This document shows positions 31,698 through 39,266 of a DNA stretch of 39,266 bases, piece after piece. This DNA is from Zarea fungicola (Eukaryota > Ascomycota > Sordariomycetes > Hypocreales > Cordycipitaceae): assembly GCA_900169235.1 (NCBI GenBank), contig FWCC01000208.1, positions 1 through 39,266 of the forward strand. The letters run 5' to 3'. The position numbers were made by a program, and so were the translations under genes. Numbering within the stretch: the first letter of the stretch is position 1; every line of letters begins with the position of its first letter. The notes beneath the pieces were generated by a model. It did not search any database, was not told where the DNA came from, and was given only the letters and a program-made list of their open reading frames with translations.

Positions 31698-34233
31698 TTC
31701 TAGTTTCTCTTTTCTTCGGATATACAGAAAGAAAGCTCGTCTATGCGACAAGTTGGCCTGCTAGTAGGGAAGAGAAAATCATGATAATATGGGGATATCT
31801 GAGATGGTATTTAGGCTTTTTAGTCCTCCAGAAAGCGGCTATTGGCTCGCGGAACGGAGAACTGTAAAGCGGCCGGAAGTACATCCTGCTCTGAAGAGAG
31901 TGTGAACGTGTGTGAACAGATCAAGGCATCGCGGAATAAAGGTGTTCAGCTTGACCCACATGGCTTTGTAAAAACATCCTCCCGCGTGAGCATATTCTTA
32001 TTTTTCTTTTTTTTTCTTGTTTTAGTCGTATATGGAATCACATGGTTAATTCCACCAGAGTCACTGAAACACCTGCTATTCTCCTTTACCTTGCTGGTTA
32101 TTTACTGTAATAATGATGAAACTACCTTGAATTTTTCTCTTGTATTTTCAGTAGATGAAACTTCTATTCTTCCTCATGAAGCATGTTAGCTTGGCAGCAG
32201 CTATTGGTGGTGGTGGTGTGCGTCGGCTTCGCTCACTCCGTGTGGTGGCGTTCAGGCAGGCTGCCTGCTGCCCATAGTTACTCTGCCGCTTTTACTCCAG
32301 CCGCTTTGTGACAGCCGCATTTGCACCAGTGATTGGTTTAGCTATTGGACATAGTCACGAACTGTGGCGGTCGAATGGGTTTGGTTCTGCCGTGTGCTCA
32401 ACACGAGTCACAATTGAGAAGCGGAATCTCTATCAACCAAAAATGATCATGACTGAGAGGAAAGAGCGAGCAGAGGCAATATTTTCGGCCATCTGTAAGG
32501 ACCAGTGTGCTAGTTATCCACTGGCCACAATGGCCAAAACGATCAAGTAATGTCCGGCGGTGGCAGGACATCCCTAGCATACAATATATACCTTCAAGGC
32601 CCGTGACACTATCAGAAGTTAGATATGCACATGAGGGTCCAACTGTTGGACCGCGGCGCGGTACACTGGCTGTCTTTCGGTGCCAGTGTTGGATTCACAT
32701 AATTTTTGATCCAACACAATCCGTTACGGAATGTGGGGGCAGATGTGTACTCAGCCGCCGATTCTATGTATAAAAACCGATTATTTTGCATGTCTCACAG
32801 ATTAAGATGCTGCAAGATGGCCGGACCTGCATTGTCCTGCATAGCTGGTGATGCCAATCGCTGCAGCCTTTCAAACGGCTGGAAGCGGCGCTAGCAGTGT
32901 TCATCCCGTGTTTATTCACAGCTGCAAATCATCCTTTGGCCATACCCCACATATATCGTTCAAGATGGTGCCTATTTTCAGTGTATTGGCTAAAGTTTGT
33001 CCAGAGTGTGCCAGAGGCTAACCACCCTTTGATTTTGATGTGGAATACCCTCCCGCGCTATACCCCATGCGAGATGTCTTGCGAGATGTCTTGAGGATGA
33101 AGGTTCATCCGATGTATATTAGCGTATTACATTTGCGGCTGGTCGGCGACTATCTGACGGAAGTGTGGCAATTCACCACTGTCCGTCTGTTTTCGCGTCC
33201 TTTCCGTCTTCCCGTCTTCCCGTCTTTTGAGAGAGGTCCGGAGTCAAGGTCCGGAGTCGAGGCTCATAACGGCAGTTGTCCGTTCCGAGCCAAGGAATGA
33301 GAAAAGAGATACTGAGACACGGGACGACCATAGAGGCTCCAGAGCTGTGCCGCACATATGTCAGACACATAAAATTGCGCCGCACGCGGTGATTCAAGAG
33401 CGACTGCCGACACAAGCAAATAATAGAGCAGCAGATAACTCCCCTGCGGGAGCATACTTAAAGCTATTTAATCTATGTATGAAAATGTCACTTCCATGTT
33501 CTCATATGTGATTGAATAGCAAGACAAAGAATAGAAGAGTACATATGCTGTGGAGCTGAGTCGGGCATGCAGGTGTATGTCTTGTGATCGACATAGTGCT
33601 CGAATGTCCTATGATCAGTAACAGTATAGTGCTCTCATGACTTAGTTTCAGCCCCCATGCCACCGCAGCCGCCTCCTTCACTAGTCCTACAGCTAGATGA
33701 ATTTAGCCCAGTTTATACATTTGAATTTGAGAGTTCACAAATGGGCACGAAGTTTAGAAGTGGTGAAATATGCAAAGAGCCTCCGTTTTTGGAGTTTCGG
33801 TTGAATCAGTGCAGTCAAAATGGTATGCAGTGGCACTTTCAAATACGATGTCTTCATGTAGCTAGATTGCTAACAGCTGATATTGCTCTACGTCGCAACT
33901 ACCAGGTCTGAGTGCAGCATCTGCTGCGCAAGGGTACGTCATAACAAGCGCAGTAATTCTCCATTTCCTAAGCTATAAATACTTTCTCATGACTCTACTG
34001 GTACTAACTTGAAGTTGAGCATAAGAATTAAAATGCGGCTTATGGTATAGCTCGCGGCAGGCAGTGGAAGCCACGGGCTGAAGACAGCTACCAGTCTTGG
34101 CCGAATGCGGCGCAGCCACGAAATGAATAGATCGCGGTTTGAAACGTCTTCCATTCCATTTAGCCGACCAGCAATTATCTTTTACCTAAAAAGTTCAAGC
34201 GCAACATTCGTCTCCAAGCAGTTTAACAGCATC
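31698..34233. other. Gene-poor region
   Basis: No gene supported. It contains short tandem duplications (13-bp unit at about 33069-33094; repeats of cgtcttcc and ggtccggagtc near 33205-33262) and several hairpin-forming stretches, such as gtccaactgttggac near 32637. A 42-codon ATG frame at 32183-32311 has a hydrophobic start but no other support. Confidence 0.5.
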
Positions 34234-34395
34234 TTACATAATGTCCTCAAAGGACCAGTTGTTGGCATCAATACTAAGTCTCTTCTCTGGGGAGCTTGAA
34301 AGGAAATCGGTCATTGCCTTGCAAATGTCCTGGCAGGCGTGCGGACTGTGCTGAAACAGTGGCCCTGCAGCCACAATGACTACAAGTTGGAGCAT
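34234..34395 (-). CDS. Possible small secreted protein (53 aa), weak
   Basis: ATG at 34395 opens a 53-residue frame that starts hydrophobic (MLQLVVIVAAGPLF) and has two Cys (HACQDIC), ending NNWSFEDIM. A clear TATAAATA lies on the same strand near 34548-34555, and an upstream ATG at 34453 with a GTGAGT site suggests a spliced leader or a different first exon. None of the splice alternatives gives a recognisable protein. It could be a real small gene or chance. Confidence 0.2.
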   Translation of the reverse strand: MLQLVVIVAAGPLFQHSPHACQDICKAMTDFLSSSPEKRLSIDANNWSFEDIM

Positions 34396-34453
34396 GTGCA
34401 CATGGGTTAGAAATGAGACCAAGATAGGTACTCACGCCCTACTGTCCACCATG

Positions 34454-35926
34454 TTTATGCACCCTGAGACTCTTCTTAAATGTTCTAGACAAATTTGATA
34501 CCAAATACTGCGTAAGAGAGAGGCAGTCTTCTAAACTTGTGTGTATATTTATAGACCGGAAAGGTATTCACACTCCCTAGACTCTGGAGCGGCGTCTACC
34601 ATCAGGCAGCCTGCCGCACTCAGAGCAGTTTTGTACTTGTCTAAATGAATAACTAGTAGCTAGCTCATTCTAAATCGCATCTATACTTCAGACTGTTCGG
34701 AGTATGCCCTGGTCTACTGGCCACTGCAAATTTTGTCTTGGATACTTGCTCGTGAGCCAGGATCGCATATGGTAGGGCTGCACAGAACAGCGGCGTTCTC
34801 AGCCGTTCGGTCTCCAAGCTGAACATTGACATGGAAACAATCCACTTTGGTTGGTTGCAACCTAGCAAATACAGTGGCGCTGTATCCGGCTGAGCTGTTG
34901 ATCTGCATGTGTCGCTTGTTTTCGGTCCGTTATTGGGCCACCAGCCAGCAGCTGTGTCGGTCGGAATTGTTGCTTGACCGAAAGCTCTACGTTACATCCA
35001 CCACACTGAGCTGAGCTCCAAGCTCAGAGCCTGATCTATTGAACTCTATTTTTTCCTTCTTTGCTTTGCTTAGCGAATATGAACCAACCACATCTTGTCT
35101 CGTGCTTCAGAAGACCACACTAATGCCGCCTTCCACACGACAAACCACCACCATTTTCGATGCCTCAATGGACCTTCTCTTGCGTTAGACTATCGGCAAA
35201 CCCATTACCCGTTCCACGGTGGCCTACACCCCCATCATGCTAGGTGCGGATTTATACGGTGTTAACGGCAAATGTCAGGGCAAGGTGGAAACATCAGGCT
35301 GTCAGGCTGTAGTATACTTTAGCGCAACACACTCATGTAACTAATAAATATCAGCCTCCGTTAACGTAGGTTCTTTGTCACTCACTTTGGCAAGCCATTT
35401 GTCTTAGCCCGAAGAATCCGTCATTGGCATGCCGAGTCATATAACTGCACTACTCTGGAGAATTCTGCTGTCCATCACTGTGATTTGCCAAGAGTAAAGT
35501 ATCATGGCGCATATTGTACAAAAATTCTTTGCATGCAACTTAGTGGCCATCCAACGATGCGCCGTTGGTGGCGCCGAAGTCGACCATCGCAAACATCCAT
35601 TGATGGCTACTCCGTAAAATCGTTGAAATAGTTCGGGGCAACTAGTTTCAACAAGGCTACAAGGAGACTACTATCAGAGCTAAAAAGGGCAAACGGAAAG
35701 GCAGATTTAAAACGATAGCTCACAGATGCCGCAGCTAGGCTTGCTTGGTGCCAGACGCCGGCCCACGCTAACCAGGCCCTCGATCGGCCTAGTGCGGGCT
35801 TAGCTTGCTGCCAAACAATATAGTGCTTGCTTGCTGGAGGCCTGGCCGCTGTAGGGAGGTTATCGGGGATTTGGAATTGGTCAAGGCTCTCTAGGTCCGG
35901 CTGAATCAGGCAAGAGATGGCAGGTA
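34454..35926. other. Gene-poor region up to the transposon cluster
   Basis: No gene supported. A 109-codon minus-strand frame (35607-35936) runs into the transposon TIR and lacks any domain. A hairpin-forming GAGCTGAGCTCCAAGCTC stretch lies near 35009-35026. Confidence 0.5.
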
Positions 35927-36019
35927 CATGTGCCACGCCCCCACCGCATTCGCTAGAGGGTGCTGACGGCTCTGCCGGCCACCCTAGTCAGACGGCCACG
36001 CGTCAACAACAACAACACT
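35927..36019 (+). repeat. Left 93-bp terminal inverted repeat of the 2.0-kb Pogo element
   Basis: Identical to the reverse complement of 37839-37931 over all 93 bases. GC-rich (about 60%) against an AT-rich interior. Confidence 0.95.
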
Positions 36020-36513
36020 TCAAAATTCAATAACTAAATAACCAAAAATTATAAAAATAGAATTCTAATTATCCTAAGTGCGCGCTTAACGAATACTTTC
36101 TCTTAATTATTTTCAGGTGTCAATTTCATCACGTTTGCGTTCTTTTTCAGCTTTGTTCTTCTTCCGTTGGACGCAATTCTATACCTTCCAGAGCTCTTCC
36201 TCATCTCTTACAACCACCATTCGACGCGCTTTTTTGACCTGCAAAACACCGCCGCTTTATAGGTGCCAATTTTAACGATGTTTTGCAAGTCTCTTCTTTT
36301 TTTAGGTTATTTTAATGGTTTTAAGGCATTTAGAAGTCTAATTGTATTCAACAGCTAGGGCCAAATTAGCGTGCTCTAGCCGACTAATACGCCTCTTAAA
36401 TTCCTCATACCTTTTGTCCTGATATAGATTGGTCGCAAATTCCTTCAAATCGGCCTTAATATAGCGCTAGCCTACGTCAAATTGATGAAGCGTTTAAGGT
36501 GTCTTAAAAGGCG

Positions 36514-36601
36514 AAGAAAATTGCTGGTTATTTGGTGTAAGTGGTGGTGTAGAAGGNNAAGAAAATTGCTGGTTATTAGGTGTAAATGGCGGCGTAGAAG
36601 G
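36514..36601 (-). repeat. 43-bp tandem duplication around an N gap in the transposase
   Basis: 36514-36556 and 36559-36601 are near-identical copies separated by the two Ns; with the Ns the period is 45 bp, that is 15 codons (a Thr-Pro-Pro / Pro-Asn-Asn-Gln-Gln unit). The gap sits exactly at the repeat junction, so copy number may be wrong in this assembly. Confidence 0.85.
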
Positions 36602-37838
36602 CCGGGTTTCCTCATCGCTTTCCTCGGCTTCTATTGGGTGTAATATCTTAATTTTCTCAATAATAAGATTAGGGCAAAAGGGCCAAATTCCAGTTAATTT
36701 AAAGGCTTTTTGGATAGTTCTTTCCTTTAGTCCTTTGCGCTGTATCTTAGAAATAACAACAAAGAAATCAGCCTTCTATATCTAATAAAGGCTATTACGA
36801 ACCATTGTATTTATAGCCTTAGAATGCCAGTGTTTTATAGGGGAAAAAATGGCTATATTAAGTGGCTAAAGAATATGCGTAAGCTTTAACGGAAGGCCAA
36901 AAACTACGATCTTTTTCGACTCTATGTACTCAAGGAATTCGCGTATATAATGAGCTCCGAAGTTATTAAGTATTAATAACCTATACTCGCTAGAGCCCTT
37001 CTTCTCAGTATATTTATCGAAAAATTCGATCTATTTAAGGCTAATAGCATTATTTAAATATCCTATATTAGATATAGTAATTTCGGCTTTATCTAGAAGC
37101 TCTTTAACCTTATACCAAGGCGCTAGATATACCTTAGCTATAATAATAAGAAAGGGCGGCGCAATATAGTCACTAGCAGCCAAAATAGCCTTAATAACTA
37201 TTATAAGCTCTCTATTAATAGGCACACTAAAAATTATAGTACTTTTCTTCCTTAGAGTCATAATTACAGTGGTTTTTACAGTCCTAATTTAAAAGCCTAT
37301 TTCATCTATATTCTATATATAATTAGGCGTAATTCCATAGCTTAAGATAGCTTCCTATAGTAAATCAAAATATCTTTTTATATTAGGGGAATATTTAGCT
37401 TCTATTCTCTTTATATCTTGAATTTTTTGCCTTAATATCTTTAGGTTATGGCGTGAGATGAATTGGTCGACCTAGTGTATTCCAACGACATTAGGCTTAA
37501 AAACAGTACTCTTTTTCTTGGCCTTTAAAACGTTATTAGCTGCATTTAATATCTAATTTTTTAATATAGAAAGATTTAGGTTATCTATGCGCTTAATAAC
37601 CCTTAAAATTCCTTCTTCCTTGGCTGGGTTGAGCTTTTGTTTCTTAGAAATTTGCCTAAGACGCGTTTAAATTCCAGCAAGGCGGCGTCGCACAATTGCT
37701 CTTATCACACCAAATTGTCGCGCAGCCACTATAACTGCGACTCCAGGATTTTGGTCAAGGAATTTTAGGCATTGCTAGACAGCATGTTCTTTTTCTCGAA
37801 TATTTTAGGGCATAATTACGGCGTACAGAGCGTTTTGC

Positions 37839-37931
37839 AGTGTTGTTGTTGTTGACGCGTGGCCGTCTGACTAGGGTGGCCGGCAGAGCCGTCAGCACCC
37901 TCTAGCGAATGCGGTGGGGGCGTGGCACATG
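37839..37931 (-). repeat. Right 93-bp terminal inverted repeat of the 2.0-kb Pogo element
   Basis: Inverted partner of 35927-36019, with no mismatch seen. Confidence 0.95.
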
Positions 37932-37933
37932 TA

Positions 37934-38678
37934 GTTGATAAGCGAGCGGCGCAGACAAGCGAGCGGCGCACTTTCCCCACTTTTTTCACTTAAAAGCCTA
38001 TACCTTAATGAAGCTAGGCCTAAAATGGCTAAGATATTAAGTATAGGTATTTAACAATAGAAACTTATTAGAAATATATATCTTATAATATATAGAAAAT
38101 CTAGCCTTAGGATATTTAAGTTCTAACCCTAAAAAAATATATCTAAAAATAACTCTTTTTAAAATTTATAACTTCTTAATTATAAGACTTAAAATTTTAT
38201 TAAAAATATTTTTAGGCTTAAGTATAATGGCTTTATAAAGGGAATTTTATTTAAATTTTTTAAAAATTAAAAGTCTTAACATTAAAAAAAAGCTTAGAAT
38301 TTAACCCTTTATTTTTAAGATTTCTTAATAACTTAAAAAATAAAAACAATTATAAATTCCTACTAAATTTAAGCTTATACTATATAATATAATAAAGCTA
38401 ATTATAAAATATATAAGAGATTAAGTTAAAAGCCAAGTAAATATAATTTTTAAAGAAAATAAAAAAAGAATTATTTCTTTACTTTAAAATTAGATTTTTA
38501 ATAGAATTATGTATTTTATAATAATACTTAAAATTTCTTTTTAGATACGTACTATAGTTAAATATCTATAAAAAAATCTCTAGCTATTTTAGGCCTAGCT
38601 CTATTAAGTTATAAGCTTTTAAGTGAAAAAAGTGGGGAAAGTGCGCCGCTCGCTTGTCTGCGCCGCTCGCTTATCAAC
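37934..38678. mobile_element. MITE-like non-autonomous TIR element (745 bp)
   Basis: Bounded by inverted repeats that are identical over 64 bp (37934-37997 and 38615-38678) and still recognisable to about 112 bp. The interior (about 38046-38566) is extremely AT-rich with no coding frame. The TIR holds a 14-bp direct repeat (aagcgagcggcgca at 37940 and 37957, 17 bp apart) followed by CTTTCC, the same layout as the TIR of the 3.2-kb Pogo element. It directly abuts the 2.0-kb Pogo element on its left and a degenerate Pogo fragment on its right. A clean target duplication is not visible. Confidence 0.85.
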
Positions 38679-39266
38679 CACGTTAACTATTAAAGAGCTA
38701 AATATAAAGATCTAATAATTATTTATAGCTAGTTTTCTCTCTTAAAGAATATAATTATAAAGTATAGTATTTAAATATCTTAGATTTATAACTTTAATAA
38801 GACTAGGTTTATAATAGGGTTTATTATAATAGGAATAGTTATTATAAGCTTTAATTAAACTAAAAAAGTAAAAGCAATATAGCCTAGAAATAGAGAATAG
38901 GTTACTATAATCTAGGCAGTTAATTCCTAGGGCTAAATAATACTATTATATATAATAGTAAAGAGCTAAAAACTCCTCTTAACTTAGTTTAAAGATATAT
39001 AATTATCTATAAATTAGTGTATTAATATAAGCTTAAATAGCTAAATAATAAATAAAATTAGTATTAATTAAATTAAATACTTTTATAATTCTATAAAATC
39101 TTAAATTAAAGGTACTTACTACCTTTTTATCTTTAATAGCTATAAAAGTCATTACTTAACTATATTTAAGCTCTATTACTTAGAGAATAAAATTATTATA
39201 CTATATATGCCTATATATTCTTTCTATATACTCTAACCTCTAAATATTAGCTATTTTAGCCCCCTT
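38679..39266 (+). mobile_element. Partial, RIP-degraded second copy of the 3.2-kb Pogo element
   Basis: Colinear with about 3691-4278 of the first element. Landmark strings such as taactattaaag (3696/38684), the first-Asp region (tataactttaataagactagg) and agctattttagccc (4261/39249) sit at one constant offset, 34988 bp, so no net insertion or deletion is seen. The left part of the element is missing at the MITE boundary, and the right part runs out of the window. The first-Asp motif has the same Asp-to-Asn and Glu-to-Lys changes as in copy 1. Confidence 0.85.

Larger units (their letters stand above)
35927..37931 (-). mobile_element. Fot1/Pogo DNA transposon, transposase on minus strand, RIP-damaged
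   Basis: 2005 bp with 93-bp perfect inverted repeats and TA on both sides (35925-35926 and 37932-37933), as for Tc1-mariner insertions. Read on the minus strand, about 37790 to 36090, it is a Pogo transposase: HTH region with AARQFGV, first catalytic Asp in NIDEIGF (near 37306), an uninterrupted stretch at 37261-37031, then LNNFGAH (near 36965), where the second Asp is now Asn, and the FxLPxxxTHxLQPL-like segment. Stops are nearly all TAG at Gln positions, consistent with C-to-T mutation. The C-terminal part contains a 15-residue tandem repeat and the N gap at 36557-36558. Inactive as a transposase source, but its ends look intact. Confidence 0.9.

Noticed and set aside
32183..32311. 42-codon ATG frame with a signal-like hydrophobic start
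   Set aside because: The hydrophobic stretch comes from a simple gtg repeat; no Cys, no promoter feature, no conserved pattern.
32637..32717. TGTTGGA...TCCAACA ends suggesting a solo LTR
   Set aside because: Only about 75 bp between the ends and no flanking target duplication; more likely simple hairpins.
1..39266. CRISPR array, operon-like cluster or secondary-metabolite cluster
   Set aside because: No regularly spaced short repeats; the genome is fungal, and no PKS, NRPS, terpene or similar core enzyme is present near the regulators.

Overview
The window is nuclear DNA of a filamentous ascomycete. Genes carry short GT-AG introns (about 45-110 bp) with CTAAC/CTAAT-like branch points, and transcription-factor families are fungal (two Zn2Cys6 proteins, a homeodomain protein). 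AT-rich tracts are full of C-to-T and G-to-A changes of the RIP (repeat-induced point mutation) type inside Fot1/Pogo transposons. Protein content (GLC8-type phosphatase inhibitor, LCL2, mitochondrial bL27, an M43 secreted metalloprotease, a fungal alkylmercury lyase) fits Sordariomycetes, probably Hypocreales; the genus is an inference I cannot test here. There are three 2-base N gaps (230-231, 752-753, 36557-36558).

Layout. 1-2.2 kb: intergenic DNA, then an intronless Zn2Cys6 regulator. 3.2-5.1 kb: a RIP-ruined Fot1/Pogo element with 50-bp terminal inverted repeats. 6.0 kb: a 56-residue secreted Cys-rich peptide gene. 8.2-9.0 kb: a small Rossmann/SDR-like protein. 9.3-10.9 kb: a protein made almost wholly of ankyrin repeats. 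12.0-13.6 kb: a second Zn2Cys6 regulator. 14.7-21.8 kb: a GC-rich, housekeeping-like block with phosphatase inhibitor-2, LCL2 and bL27m (these two divergent), and a large multidomain zinc-finger/cupin-like protein. 22.7-27.1 kb: a 1383-residue fusion of an alpha/beta hydrolase with a CorA-like membrane domain. 27.3-28.3 kb: an M43 metalloprotease. 29.6-30.5 kb: a thioredoxin-fold/MerB fusion. 30.9-31.7 kb: a homeodomain factor. From 31.7 kb on the DNA is gene-poor, and from 35.9 kb to the end it is a cluster of abutting transposons: a 2.0-kb Pogo element with 93-bp perfect TIRs, a 745-bp MITE-like element, and part of a second copy of the 3.2-kb element.

No single operon-like or clustered pathway is evident. 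The 14.7-27.1 kb block looks like conserved core genome; the flanks look accessory (secreted peptide, protease, organomercurial lyase, ankyrin protein, transposons). The most unusual items are the in-frame, stop-interrupted repeats of the last coding module of the phosphatase-inhibitor gene, the thioredoxin-MerB fusion, the hydrolase-CorA fusion, and the shared 17-bp-period architecture in the TIRs of the Pogo element and the MITE.
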